Assembly (NCBI GenBank): GCA_964648485.1
Contig: CAZYOF010000002.1
Location: 1 to 64,000, forward strand
Origin: DAIOEK01 sp964648485
Lineage (GTDB): Bacteria; Chloroflexota; Anaerolineae; Anaerolineales; Anaerolineaceae
DNA length: 64,000 bases
Reading direction: 5' to 3'
Shown here: positions 8,749 to 17,673 of the stretch, piece after piece
Layout of the letters: each line of letters starts with the position of its first letter
How positions within the stretch are numbered: the first letter of the stretch is position 1
Program-made: the position numbers and the translations under genes
Notes under the pieces: generated by a model
Database searches by the model: none
Told to the model about the DNA's origin: nothing
What the model saw: the letters and a program-made list of their open reading frames with translations, nothing else

Positions 8749-9551
8749 ACCTACCTCCATTGATCAATATCCTCATCGGTGTATTTCTGGGATTAGCCAT
8801 TGCAGTAACGGCTTATCGATTCAAAACATTGAGTTTATCAGGCGCAGTCGCTGCAGCAATTCTGGGAGCAGTAATTTTCGGGTTGGGAGGTTTTGCCCAT
8901 TCAGTTGTACTTCTGGCTTTTTTTATCTCATCGTCTGTGTTATCTAAGCTATTTAAGAAACAAAAATTGACTCTGGATGAGAAACACGCCAAGGGTAACC
9001 AGAGGGATGCTGGTCAAGTTCTTGCGAATGGCGGTATAGCTGGGCTCATTGTTTTAATTCAAACGTTCTTCCCGCAGCATAATTTATTCTGGTATGCATA
9101 TTGTGCAAGCTTGGCAGCAGCAAATGCAGATACCTGGGCATCAGAATTGGGGATTCTTTCTAGAACCAAACCACGAGTTATAACTACCTGGCAGCAGGTT
9201 GAGATGGGAACTTCAGGTGGGGTCACTCTGTTGGGAACACTTGCCGCAACCGGTGGGGCAGCATTTATTGCCATTACCGGGCAGATTGTAAATCCGATGT
9301 CAATAGGCATATTAGCGGGGATAACATTGCTGGGATTAATTGGATCTTTTGTAGATTCAATTCTTGGGGCAACCATACAAGCCGTTTACACCTGTCCTAA
9401 GTGCGAAAAAGAAACAGAACGTTATCCTTTGCATAGTTGTGGAACCCAAACCCATTTGAAACGGGGATTGAATTGGTTGAATAATGACTGGGTAAACGGA
9501 TTCTGCACTTTAGCACCAGTTTTGGTAGTGATTTTTCTTGCATTGATGTAA
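8745..9551 (+). CDS. DUF92 family integral membrane protein
   Basis: A protein of 268 residues with six to seven membrane helices. The family pattern is clear: an AAILGAVIFGLGG helix, the basic-acidic loop KLTLDEKHAKGNQRDAGQVLANGG, and ANADTWASELG, followed by GTSGGVTLLGT. The plant member VTE6 is a phytyl-phosphate kinase, so a polyprenyl- or lipid-phosphate kinase role is possible, but most bacterial members are unassigned. The start at 8745 makes an ATGA overlap with the preceding stop; an earlier ATG at 8679 would lie deep inside that gene and is unlikely. A short Cys pair (CPKC) near residue 217 is a small additional feature. Confidence 0.85.
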   Translation: MNLPPLINILIGVFLGLAIAVTAYRFKTLSLSGAVAAAILGAVIFGLGGFAHSVVLLAFFISSSVLSKLFKKQKLTLDEKHAKGNQRDAGQVLANGGIAGLIVLIQTFFPQHNLFWYAYCASLAAANADTWASELGILSRTKPRVITTWQQVEMGTSGGVTLLGTLAATGGAAFIAITGQIVNPMSIGILAGITLLGLIGSFVDSILGATIQAVYTCPKCEKETERYPLHSCGTQTHLKRGLNWLNNDWVNGFCTLAPVLVVIFLALM

Positions 9552-9801
9552 ATAACTTAGCATAAATGCATAAACCAGATACTATTAACTTTATATTCAG
9601 GGTTATCGGCTCTGATTTTTGGGATTGGTATTTAGTTCCAACATAGTTAATCAGGTCGGAACTGCTGGGTTTGATCTATTACTATAGCTATGATTGAAAC
9701 AACTGTTCGTGAAACAATGCTGTATTTCAGTGAACAGGTGGATGTATTTGGGTAAATATAAGGCGGTTCCTTGTAAGATATATAGAAAAGATGAGCGGAA
9801 A

Positions 9802-10782
9802 TTAACCACCAATCTCACTCATTGTCCGATTAACCGGAACTTCCCCATCGGCAAGACCATGTCCCCACGGTTTTTTCCAAATATTTTCCACGATTAATTT
9901 CCGTAAGTCTTCATCCGTTGCTCCGGCGCGAAGCGGTGTGAGTAAGTCAACTTCGTCGTCACGTAGGAGGCAGAGACGAAGCTTACCATCTGAGGTGAGC
10001 CGGGTTCTTGTGCAGAGTGAGCAAAATGGCGCACTCACAGAAGATATAAATCCGAGAGTGCCTTGAGAATTTGGAATTTTGTAGACCATTGCTTCTCCAT
10101 CCAGCTTTCCTTCATTTACAGGGAGCAGTTTTCCAAACTCACTTTCGATTCGTTCCATTACTTCGTGGGTAGTGACTACCTGATCTAGTTGAAACTCAGT
10201 AGCTCCCCCGAATGGCATCATCTCAATAAAACGGATGTACCAGGGATGATTTAATGTCATCGCTGCCATGTCTAATACATTATTGTCATTGTGTCCGCGA
10301 ATAATTACCGCGTTTAATTTTACAGGGGTTAAGCCTGCTTTCTCGGCAGCGAATATTCCTTTCCATACATCGGGATAAACATTCCGCCGAGCAATCCGAT
10401 TAAACTCTTCGGCATCATTAGTATCAAGACTAATATTTACCCGCTGAAGTCCGGCAGCCTTTAATGGTTCTGCGAGTTCCTGCAACAATACTCCGTTTGT
10501 TGTCATCGTTACGGATTTAATTCCGTGAATATGGGATAATCCATCGACAATGGATACCAAATCAGGATGTATAGTTGGCTCTCCTCCTGTAAGCCGGAGC
10601 TTATCCACACCCAGACCGGCAAAAATTTTGGCAAGTCTGATAATTTCATTGGTTTTTATTAACTCAGATTGAGGTCTGAAAGCTATATCATCTGGCATGC
10701 AATAGATACACCGCAGATTACAGCGATCTGTTAGACTGATCCGGAGGTAATGAATATTGCGGGCATATTTATCAAGCGGCAT
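9802..10782 (-). CDS. moaA: GTP 3',8-cyclase MoaA
   Basis: A radical-SAM enzyme that converts GTP to 3',8-cyclo-GTP, the first step of molybdenum-cofactor synthesis. The N-terminal SAM cluster is Cys21-x3-Cys25-x2-Cys28 in CNLRCIYC, followed by the SAM-binding LTGGEPT. The C-terminal substrate cluster is seen in CSLCTRTRLTSDGKLRLC. The protein ends in Gly-Gly, the conserved C-terminal motif required for activity. I chose the ATG at 10782 (326 residues, usual for MoaA); the frame is open 84 bases further but adds sequence foreign to the family. No other moa/moe gene is in the window. The 250 bases to its right-hand neighbour's end (9552-9801) show nothing recognisable. Confidence 0.95.
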   Translation of the reverse strand: MPLDKYARNIHYLRISLTDRCNLRCIYCMPDDIAFRPQSELIKTNEIIRLAKIFAGLGVDKLRLTGGEPTIHPDLVSIVDGLSHIHGIKSVTMTTNGVLLQELAEPLKAAGLQRVNISLDTNDAEEFNRIARRNVYPDVWKGIFAAEKAGLTPVKLNAVIIRGHNDNNVLDMAAMTLNHPWYIRFIEMMPFGGATEFQLDQVVTTHEVMERIESEFGKLLPVNEGKLDGEAMVYKIPNSQGTLGFISSVSAPFCSLCTRTRLTSDGKLRLCLLRDDEVDLLTPLRAGATDEDLRKLIVENIWKKPWGHGLADGEVPVNRTMSEIGG

Positions 10783-10917
10783 GAGGTTACTATATAGTAT
10801 TATTTGTTTATTAGGATGGGATGTTCCTTGTATTTTACCCCAGAAGTATAGGGTATTAAAAATCATTGAGCGAGTATGCTATAATCCAACAAAATTCCAT
10901 TATGAGATGCTGAAGAA

Positions 10918-11874
10918 ATGAATATATTAATTACCGGAGCGGCAGGATTCTTGGGGTCAGCACTGGCGAACAGGCTGGTACTGGAAGGTCATTCTGTGCA
11001 CGGGTTGGATGATTGTTCCTCGGGAGATCCAGCCAAGCTTGCGCCTGAAATCTATTTAACGCGTGGCGACATAAATGACCGACCCAAACTATGGTCCGTT
11101 CTGCAGGGAGTCGATGTAGTTTACCATTTGGCAGCGCGTGTTTCGGTACCGGAATCGATATTATTTCCACGTGATTACAACAATACCAATGTAGGTGGCA
11201 CTGTTACCTTAATGGAAGCAATCCGCGATGTTGGTATACGCCGGATCGTTTTTGCTTCTTCTGGAGCTGTTTATGGTGATCAGAAAAACCAGGCATGCCG
11301 GGAAGATGCTGAACTCAAACCACGTTCTCCATACGCTGTTTCCAAGCTGGCTGCTGAATATTATGTGAGAACTATAAGTACTTTTACCAATACTGAAGCA
11401 GTAGTATTACGTATATTTAATGCGTATGGGCCAGGGCAAAATATTCCCCCTGTCCATGCGCCGGTCATACCTGCCTTTTTGCGTCAGGCAATACGAAATG
11501 GCACGATGGTTATTAATGGAGATGGCTCTCAGACAAGAGATTACGTGTATGTCGATGATGTAATTAGCGCCATGGTGGCTGCTGCGACCGCGCCAAAGAT
11601 TAACAATATGGTACTAAATGTAGGCAGTGGACAGGCTATCAGCGTAAAGGATTTGGCAAAAAAAGTGCAAGAAGTAACAGGTGTTAAGGCTCAGATAGTA
11701 AATAATCCCCGGACCGAGAGTGGGATTTCTTATCTGAGGGCAGATGTTACACTGGCGGGGAAAAAGCTAAACTACAAACCCTCCATTAATTTGGAAACAG
11801 GGTTGCGTTTAACATTAGAGCGGGATCCTCATTTTAAAATTAGTGAAAACCAAGATATTGAACGGCGTCGCTAA
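10918..11874 (+). CDS. NAD-dependent sugar epimerase/dehydratase (extended SDR)
   Basis: A protein of 318 residues. The Rossmann motif GAAGFLG (residues 7-13), the catalytic Tyr139-x3-Lys143 in PYAVSKLAAE, and the SSGAVYG stretch place it with UDP-glucose 4-epimerase-like extended short-chain dehydrogenases acting on nucleotide sugars in the cytoplasm. The later RDYVYVDD motif is typical. A TATAAT box lies at 10880-10885, 33 bases upstream. The exact substrate is not determinable. It overlaps the next gene's start by 32 bases. With the aminotransferase at 6.6 kb and the PglD-like protein at 13.4 kb it may belong to a scattered glycan pathway, which is inference. Confidence 0.87.
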   Translation: MNILITGAAGFLGSALANRLVLEGHSVHGLDDCSSGDPAKLAPEIYLTRGDINDRPKLWSVLQGVDVVYHLAARVSVPESILFPRDYNNTNVGGTVTLMEAIRDVGIRRIVFASSGAVYGDQKNQACREDAELKPRSPYAVSKLAAEYYVRTISTFTNTEAVVLRIFNAYGPGQNIPPVHAPVIPAFLRQAIRNGTMVINGDGSQTRDYVYVDDVISAMVAAATAPKINNMVLNVGSGQAISVKDLAKKVQEVTGVKAQIVNNPRTESGISYLRADVTLAGKKLNYKPSINLETGLRLTLERDPHFKISENQDIERRR

Positions 11875-12529
11875 TTGTCTCAACAATCCACCATTAGAAA
11901 TTGACTTTTATCAAGGCACTGCTATCGATACTGCCCGGAATTTATTGGGCATGGTATTAATCAGGCAATTACCTGCGGGAGTATCTGCTGGGATTATCAA
12001 TGAAACCGAAGCATATCAAGGTGAAGAAGATTTAGGCTGTCATGCAAAAGCAGGCAGAACACCCCGTACTGATATCATGTACGGTCAACCGGGACATGCC
12101 TATGTTTATTTCACATATGGAATGCACTGGATGTTAAATGTGGTAACTGATAAGGTTGGAGTTCCTGCAGCGGTCTTAATCCGATCAATTATTCCCATAG
12201 TGGGCTTGGATCTAATGGAGACCTATCGTCCTCGTCCGTCGCGATGGAGTTTGAGTAATCCTGCGAAAGGTTGGACTGATGGCCCCGCAAAACTCTGCAG
12301 GACATTACACATTGATGGTGAGTTAAACAAGAAAAATTTGTGCAGCACTCTGAATGGGCTATGGATTGTCGATTCGGGTGTGCGATTGGGAAAAAAGCAA
12401 ATCACAGTAGGTCCTCGGGTTGGCTTATTCTCAGTACCTGAACCATGGAAAAGTGCACCCTGGCGCTGGAGAATTAATCCGGAAACAATGGATGTTCCCT
12501 TTATAGAATTTATGGACCGGATATTTTAA
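11843..12529 (+). CDS. mpg: DNA-3-methyladenine glycosylase (AAG/MPG family)
   Basis: A monofunctional base-excision glycosylase removing alkylated purines. Family marks are the substrate-pocket stretch INETEAYQGEEDLGCHA with the general-base Glu, then RTDIMYGQPGHAYVYFTYGMH, and NVVT. The length of 228 residues is slightly above the family's usual 200. The start is uncertain: the frame opens with a GTG inside the end of the epimerase gene and no clear ribosome site is visible, so translation may be coupled to the upstream stop. Its stop codon sits inside a 15-bp perfect inverted repeat shared with the convergent peroxiredoxin gene. Confidence 0.9.
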   Translation: MKTKILNGVANCLNNPPLEIDFYQGTAIDTARNLLGMVLIRQLPAGVSAGIINETEAYQGEEDLGCHAKAGRTPRTDIMYGQPGHAYVYFTYGMHWMLNVVTDKVGVPAAVLIRSIIPIVGLDLMETYRPRPSRWSLSNPAKGWTDGPAKLCRTLHIDGELNKKNLCSTLNGLWIVDSGVRLGKKQITVGPRVGLFSVPEPWKSAPWRWRINPETMDVPFIEFMDRIF

Positions 12530-12543
12530 TCCGGTCCATAAAT
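12508..12543. terminator. Strong hairpin at the mpg/peroxiredoxin convergent junction
   Basis: A 15-bp perfect inverted repeat at 12508-12522 and 12529-12543 with a 6-nt AT loop. It covers the last codons and stop of the glycosylase gene. No long T run follows on either side, so it may end or protect both transcripts. Confidence 0.6.
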
Positions 12544-12551
12544 GAAAGTCT

Positions 12552-13301
12552 TTAGTCTGGTATGTTCAAGATTTTTCTTAATTTCGTTTCATCGAAATCA
12601 ATAAGGATCTGTCCATCAATATCAAAAGTTGGTGTAATTAAATTGCCGCCTGTCCATTTACGTACCTGATCATCAGCGCCGGGAATGGCGTAAATATCTA
12701 CTTCAGTAAACTGAATATTGTACTCGTTGAAAAATATGCGTGCCCTACGGCATTCAGGGCACCATCGCGTACAATACATAACAACTCCACCATGGGGAAG
12801 GTTATCAGACAAGCTTAATTTCTCAGGTTCGATATAATCAGGTCTCAATTTCTTGATTTCGGAAAATAACACCCGATTGTCTGGTTGCTCGTCAATGTTA
12901 TGGATATCGATGTAACGGATAATACCTTCATCATCTATTACAAAAATTGCTCTTTCAGAATACCCTTCTTTGCGAAGTACACCATACTTTTCAGCAACCG
13001 CACCATGCGGATAAAAATCGCTTAAAACAGGATAGGTGATACCACCAAACGTCTCTGTCCAGGCTTTAAGAGAAGGAACACTATCAACGCTTATACCCAG
13101 AACCTGGGCATTTAATCCCGTAAACTTACTTAGCTCTGCTTCGTAAGATGGGATCTGCGCAGATCATATGGGCGTCCAGGCGAGGGGGAAGAAAGCAATT
13201 GCTACAACTTTTCCACGGTAATTTTTGAGGGATACCGGTATGTCGAGATGGCTGTTTAATGTAAAATCAGGTGCATTATCCCCCACGCGTAAATGGGTCA
13301 T
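12552..13301 (-). CDS. Peroxiredoxin-glutaredoxin fusion with in-frame UGA at the peroxidatic Cys (probable selenoprotein)
   Basis: The frame is open from an ATG at 13301 (GGAGG 8 bases upstream) to 12552, except for one TGA at 13164-13166, codon 46. Residues 1-150 are an AhpE/Bcp-like peroxiredoxin: FFPLAWTPI precedes the TGA and SAQIPSYEAEL follows, so the TGA stands exactly where the P-x3-T-x2-C motif has its peroxidatic cysteine. The resolving partner is built in: residues 170-249 are a mycoredoxin/glutaredoxin-like domain with WCPEC. The conserved Arg in SERAIFVID is present. The simplest reading is selenocysteine, giving a 249-residue peroxidase that detoxifies peroxides and is re-reduced by its own glutaredoxin domain. 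The TGA is followed by hairpin-forming sequence, including a 14-nt palindrome beginning at its second base. The alternative is a nonsense mutation; intact sequence on both sides argues against decay. A conventional caller would keep only the glutaredoxin half (12552-12872). Confidence 0.82.
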
Positions 13302-13438
13302 TTTCTTTTCCTCCATATTGAAAAACTATCAGCAATTATAGCAAAATCGGTTAAATAACGGGGGAATATGAATCTAATCAGATGATATTGCGTTGGGTTG
13401 AGATGGAGGAATAATTGATTTATGGTATAAAAGAGTAG

Positions 13439-14107
13439 ATGACAGGGAAAAAGTACAACAGTAAACATATTGTTATCTATGGCGGTGGTGGGCATGCCAA
13501 ATCGGTCATTGATCTAATTCGTACGGTGGGTGGTTATACCATAGCCGGAATTGTAGATGATGGATTGGATGTGAACGCTGAAATATTAGGTGTACCGGTT
13601 CTTGGAGATGGCTCCTATCTAATAACTCTATCAGAGCAAGGATTGGAAATGGCAGTAAATGCAGTCGGGGGAATCGGCGCACCTGAGAAACGGATTGCCG
13701 TTTTTGATAAGTTGAAACAATATGGCTTCAAATTTCCCGGTTTGATTCACCCACAAGCAGTTGTAGAGCCTACTGCGAAAATTGGTGACGGATCACAAGT
13801 TTTCGCTCTTTCTTATGTTGGGAGTGATTCCACAGTAGGCTTTGGCTGTATTTTGAACTATGGTTCAATAACCAGTCACGATTGTCAGCTGGGTGATTAT
13901 GTCAATCTTTCTCCGGGAGCAACACTGGCTGGAGGGGTCGTGATTGGTGCTTGTACACAAATCGGAATGCGCGTAACGATAAATCTCGATTTGAAAGTTG
14001 GAATAAATGTGCGCGTAGGTAATGGGGCTACAATCAAAAAAAGTATACCAGACAATACTGTTATTAGGGCGGGAACCATATATCCACCACCACAGGAAAA
14101 TCAATAG
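13439..14107 (+). CDS. PglD/NeuD-type sugar O/N-acetyltransferase
   Basis: A protein of 222 residues. The N-terminal Rossmann-like half starts with IVIYGGGGHAKSVIDLI, which binds the UDP-sugar in PglD. The C-terminal half is a left-handed beta-helix of hexapeptide repeats (IHPQAVVEPTAKIGDGS, then YVGSDSTVGFGCILNYGS, ASLSPGATLAGG-like turns). The likely catalytic His is in NYGSITSHDCQLG. These enzymes acetylate an amino-sugar nucleotide made by a DegT-type aminotransferase, which fits the aminotransferase at 6.6 kb, although the genes are 6 kb apart. It is followed 8 bases later by the bactofilin gene. Substrate unknown. Confidence 0.88.
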   Translation: MTGKKYNSKHIVIYGGGGHAKSVIDLIRTVGGYTIAGIVDDGLDVNAEILGVPVLGDGSYLITLSEQGLEMAVNAVGGIGAPEKRIAVFDKLKQYGFKFPGLIHPQAVVEPTAKIGDGSQVFALSYVGSDSTVGFGCILNYGSITSHDCQLGDYVNLSPGATLAGGVVIGACTQIGMRVTINLDLKVGINVRVGNGATIKKSIPDNTVIRAGTIYPPPQENQ

Positions 14108-14115
14108 GTAAGACC

Positions 14116-14568
14116 ATGTTCAAAAAACCGGTAAACTCTATTAATCCGCCTACATCGCCTGTCGAAAGGGTAACTTCGGTTTTAGGTCCGGGGGTAAATT
14201 GGGTGGGACAAATAACCGGTTCTGGGGGGATTCGAATTGAAGGTACTTTCGAAGGAAAAATCCAATTACGGGGTATGCTTGTAGTTGGAGAAACTGGAAA
14301 AATAACCTGTGAAAATGTTGTCGCATCCACAGTGATCGTTGCTGGTGCAGTGAAAGGGAATATTACTGCTGAGAAGCTGGATATCCGTTCGACGGGTCGG
14401 GTATGGGGTGATGTGGTAACAGTATCATTCTCGACGGAAGAAGGTGCTTTTCTACGTGGTCAAATCCGAATGGAAGAATCGCTTAACCTCTCCGAATACG
14501 GTGTAGAGGTAAAACCTGTAGCACCGCTGCAAGTTAATCCTGAAGAAAAACCAGAGTCAAAAGAATAG
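14116..14568 (+). CDS. Bactofilin (polymer-forming cytoskeletal protein)
   Basis: A protein of 150 residues. The central domain (about 25-125) is a beta-helical DUF583 repeat: VNWVGQITGSGGIRIEGTFEGKI and MLVVGETGKITCENVVASTVIVAGAVKGNITA are diagnostic. Flanking ends are short and Pro-rich, as in other bactofilins. Bactofilins polymerise without nucleotide, associate with membranes and place cell-wall or polar machinery. The gene is 8 bases after the acetyltransferase and its TAG abuts the ATG of the next gene, so it probably lies in one operon. Confidence 0.9.
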   Translation: MFKKPVNSINPPTSPVERVTSVLGPGVNWVGQITGSGGIRIEGTFEGKIQLRGMLVVGETGKITCENVVASTVIVAGAVKGNITAEKLDIRSTGRVWGDVVTVSFSTEEGAFLRGQIRMEESLNLSEYGVEVKPVAPLQVNPEEKPESKE

Positions 14569-15354
14569 ATGAAAGAATATCTTCTCCTGGCATCAGAGTG
14601 GATAGGGGTCATCGCTGTCATCATGATCCTTTCCATTAGCCCGGCATTAAAAAAAAGACGGCCAGTTAAATTTTCTCAACCGCGGCAAGAATCAATTGGT
14701 TCGATCAGTCTTGTTGTATTAATTGTTTTCTTTACCGTATTGTTTTCTAAACTGGCGACAGAAGAATTTCGCCAGTTTATCCCCTTTCAATTATGGGAAA
14801 TAAATAAAGCAGTTCTCCTTTCGCCTGGTGATATATCTGCGGGCAATATTCTTACATTTTTTGGCTTCGCAGCAATCTGCCTGTTACCTGTCATCTATTT
14901 TGTTCGTAGGAAAAATCAACCCTGGTTGAGCCTGGGATTAAAACAAGAAATGTTACCGGCTGGCTTGCAAACTGGTGTGGCTTTAATCCTTGTCTCAGTT
15001 TTTCTTAGGGGCAAAGTATCTTCCCTGATTTACGGGGACCATAACTTTAACCAGCTTCTATTGTTAATTGCCAGCCTGGGAGCTGCAATCTTAACTGAAG
15101 TAATTTTTCGCGGATATTTACAAACTCGTCTTTCTGATTGGATAGGTGAGTGGCAGGGGTTGTTGATTGCGAGCCTGTTTACTGCCCTCTGGATATGCAT
15201 TCCATTGATCGGTATCGAATGGAATGTTTTGCTGGGTCTATTTCTTTATAGGTTCTTACTCTCTTGTCTACTTGGGTGGATATACAGACAAAGCGGAAGT
15301 ATTATTGGTGGGACTCTATACTTATGGATTCATACCTGGTTATTCTGGATCTAA
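14569..15354 (+). CDS. CPBP (Abi)-like membrane protein with degenerate active site
   Basis: A protein of 261 residues with seven to eight membrane helices. The CPBP-protease signature region is recognisable at TEVIFRGYLQTRL, where the usual Glu-Glu-x3-Arg has Thr in place of the first Glu. The second motif, normally Phe-x3-His, reads FTALW with no His. The third retains His in LWIHTW. Two of the four expected catalytic positions are therefore missing, so protease activity (prenyl-protein type) is doubtful and a scaffold role is possible. Its ATG directly follows the bactofilin stop; an association with the bactofilin is plausible but not shown. Confidence 0.7.
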   Translation: MKEYLLLASEWIGVIAVIMILSISPALKKRRPVKFSQPRQESIGSISLVVLIVFFTVLFSKLATEEFRQFIPFQLWEINKAVLLSPGDISAGNILTFFGFAAICLLPVIYFVRRKNQPWLSLGLKQEMLPAGLQTGVALILVSVFLRGKVSSLIYGDHNFNQLLLLIASLGAAILTEVIFRGYLQTRLSDWIGEWQGLLIASLFTALWICIPLIGIEWNVLLGLFLYRFLLSCLLGWIYRQSGSIIGGTLYLWIHTWLFWI

Positions 15355-15361
15355 ATTTCAT

Positions 15362-15694
15362 CTACTTTAGCTGAACAGGTTGTTTCCGCCTGCCATCCCA
15401 AAAATGGAATAGTGTCAGAATGGGATGATAGATTATCATCCATGGACCAGCAACCCGCATCACCTGACGTATTTGAGCACGTTTAGATGCCTGGTAACAA
15501 TGGATCGGACAATTTGCGCAGGTTGTTTTTCCTTCCTGAAAAGGACATTTTTCCAATCGTAATAGTGCGTATACGAGTAAAATGTTACAGGATTCACATA
15601 ATGAATCTGACTGATGATGTGTTTTCCGACAATAAATCTGAAACATTGCCCTCAATGTTTCTTCTTCTCGCCGCATTCTGGTTGTTTTTTTCAT
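15362..15694 (-). CDS. YgbA-like protein (nitrous-oxide-stimulated promoter family)
   Basis: A protein of 110 residues using the ATG at 15694. The YgbA_NO pattern is clear: RREEETLRAMFQIYCRKTHH, then the Cys ladder LCESCNILLVYALLRLEKCPF with TTCANCPIHCY, and RQVMRVAGPWMIIYHP. Members are induced by nitric oxide in enteric bacteria, and YgbA is linked to recovery from nitrosative stress; the Cys-rich ladder suggests metal or Fe-S binding. An earlier start at 15766 would add 24 foreign residues. It is convergent with the CPBP-like gene; the stops are 7 bases apart. Confidence 0.85.
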   Translation of the reverse strand: MKKTTRMRREEETLRAMFQIYCRKTHHQSDSLCESCNILLVYALLRLEKCPFQEGKTTCANCPIHCYQASKRAQIRQVMRVAGPWMIIYHPILTLFHFWDGRRKQPVQLK

Positions 15695-15746
15695 TCGCAA
15701 TCCACTGATGGAAAATTGTGGTTGAATTTTACTAAAGAAATACCTA

Positions 15747-15775
15747 TTGCATGTAACGAGAAACACGGTTATAGT
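15747..15775 (+). promoter_or_regulatory. Promoter of proS
   Basis: TTGCAT and TATAGT with a 17-base spacer, ending about 22 bases before the proS ATG. GGGAGG follows as the ribosome site. Confidence 0.6.
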
Positions 15776-15797
15776 CTAGCCATTATCGGGAGGGATT

Positions 15798-17522
15798 ATG
15801 CAACGGATGTCTCAGTTATTTTCACAAACACTACGGGCCGCTCCTGCAGATATAGATTCTGCGGGGTATGCTTTTTTGCTTCGGGCAGGATACATCCGTC
15901 CAATGGCTTCCGGTATATTTAACCTGCTTCCTTTAGGGAAACGCTCCATCGGAAAAATCGAAGCGGTCCTCCGTAAAGAGATGGATGCCATTGGTGGGCA
16001 AGAAGTAAGCATGCCTGTGGTTCAACCTGCGGATCTCTGGAAAGAAACCGGACGCTGGTTTTCGATTGGAGATGAACTGGGGAGGTTTAAGGATAAAAAC
16101 CAGCGGGATATGGTTTTAGCTATGACCCATGAAGAAGCAGTTGCAGATATTGTCCGGAATGAAATCCGTTCATATAAACAACTACCCTCATTGATTTATC
16201 ACATTCAGACGAAATGGCGTGATGACCCTCGTCCACGAGCGGGATTAATTCGTGTCAGAGAGTTCACTATGTTGGATAGCTACAGTCTGGATGCTGATTG
16301 GGATGGTTTGGAAAGAGCATATCAAGCGCATTATGACGCATATTTTAGAATTTTCGATAGCCTGGGGTTACCGGTTATTGCCGTCAAGTCTGATACTGGT
16401 ATGATGGGCGGAAAAATAGCTCATGAATTCATGTATATTAATCCCATTGGAGAAGACACATTGATGCTGTGTGATCAATGTGGGTATGCTGCAAATCGTC
16501 AGATAGCGACATTTCAAAAACCAGAGCCAACAAAGATTACCACACCAGAAATGGAAGAAGTTGCTACTCCGTACACCAGTACAATTGCAGACTTAGCCGA
16601 TTTCCTGAATATTCCCACCGATGCAACCGCTAAGGCAGTCTTCTTTTCGGCTTCAACCGCATCTGGTAAAGAGTCAGGAATTGTTTTTGCGGTAGTACGT
16701 GGAGATATGGAGGTAAATGAAACTAAGCTAGCTAACATTACTGGAATGTCTGAATTCCGACCAGCAACAGATGATGAAATTAAGCGGATAGGGGCGGTGC
16801 CGGGTTATGCATCACCAGTGGGTTTGAAAAAGCAGTCTGACTTGACCATTATTGTTGACGATCTGATTGTAAACAGTTGCGGTCTGGTTGCTGGTGCAAA
16901 TAAGGAAGGATATCATCTACGTAATGTACTCTTTGGAAGAGATTACAGGGCAGATTTGGCGGGTGATATAACAGCAGCCCGTGAAGGAGATGGATGCCCG
17001 GAGTGCGGTGCTTCTCTTAAGGCAGTAAGAGCAGTGGAAGTGGCGAACATTTTCCAATTAGGCACTCGTTATAGCGATGCATTGAATTGTACCTATACCG
17101 ATGAGCAAGGGAAACAAAAACCCGTTATCATGGGATCTTACGGAATTGGGGTGGGAAGATTATTAGGATGCATGGCAGAGAATTTTCATGATGAGCGGGG
17201 ACTGTTATTACCGGTAAATGTGGCTCCTTATTCGGTCCATATGGTGGTTTTACCTGGAAGGAGTATAGATGTTCTGGGGCAGGCAGTAGAAATTGCTCAA
17301 AATATAGAAAAAACAGGAATGGATATTTTACTGGATGATAGGGCTGAGTCAGCGGGTGTGAAGTTTAATGATGCAGACCTCATCGGCTCCCCTTTTAGAG
17401 TAACTGTAAGTGAACGTACACTTACGCAAAATGCAGTAGAAATAAAAAGAAGAAAGGATTCATCTGTGCGAATAATTCCATTGTCTGAGTTATCAAAAGA
17501 GTTACAGCAGAATAAAATGTAG
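15798..17522 (+). CDS. proS: Prolyl-tRNA synthetase, bacterial type with editing insertion
   Basis: Class II synthetase of 574 residues charging tRNA-Pro in the cytoplasm. Motif 1 region LPLGKRSIGKIEAVLRKEM, motif 2 with WRDDPRPRAGLIRVREFTMLDSYS, and motif 3 with GSYGIGVGR are all visible. Between motifs 2 and 3 lies the YbaK-like domain (about residues 225-400) that hydrolyses mischarged alanyl-tRNA-Pro, with FRPATDDEI and VPGYASPVGL. A C-terminal anticodon-binding domain follows. GGGAGG precedes the ATG. No T-box leader is visible upstream. Confidence 0.97.
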   Translation: MQRMSQLFSQTLRAAPADIDSAGYAFLLRAGYIRPMASGIFNLLPLGKRSIGKIEAVLRKEMDAIGGQEVSMPVVQPADLWKETGRWFSIGDELGRFKDKNQRDMVLAMTHEEAVADIVRNEIRSYKQLPSLIYHIQTKWRDDPRPRAGLIRVREFTMLDSYSLDADWDGLERAYQAHYDAYFRIFDSLGLPVIAVKSDTGMMGGKIAHEFMYINPIGEDTLMLCDQCGYAANRQIATFQKPEPTKITTPEMEEVATPYTSTIADLADFLNIPTDATAKAVFFSASTASGKESGIVFAVVRGDMEVNETKLANITGMSEFRPATDDEIKRIGAVPGYASPVGLKKQSDLTIIVDDLIVNSCGLVAGANKEGYHLRNVLFGRDYRADLAGDITAAREGDGCPECGASLKAVRAVEVANIFQLGTRYSDALNCTYTDEQGKQKPVIMGSYGIGVGRLLGCMAENFHDERGLLLPVNVAPYSVHMVVLPGRSIDVLGQAVEIAQNIEKTGMDILLDDRAESAGVKFNDADLIGSPFRVTVSERTLTQNAVEIKRRKDSSVRIIPLSELSKELQQNKM

Positions 17523-17673
17523 AAAAATTGTTAGTGAATTTGAAATTAGTAGTCTGTAAAAATCTATTAGTCAATCCATTATACTGGTATAGAATACTTC
17601 AATAAAATAAGATATCAACGCAAACAACGCCGATATGCTCTGTGCTTGTACTCTCTATCCATCCAGGAGGCGT

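Noticed and set aside
9552..9801. Hidden small gene in the gap before moaA
   Set aside because: Only a short plus-strand frame overlapping moaA is open; no ribosome site, structure or motif was seen.
12552..12872. Stand-alone glutaredoxin gene starting at GTG 12872
   Set aside because: The frame continues upstream through a complete peroxiredoxin with a TGA at its catalytic position and a proper ribosome site, so the short gene is the downstream half of the fusion.
15695..15797. T-box riboswitch upstream of proS
   Set aside because: No T-box sequence and only about 20 bases between predicted transcript start and ATG.
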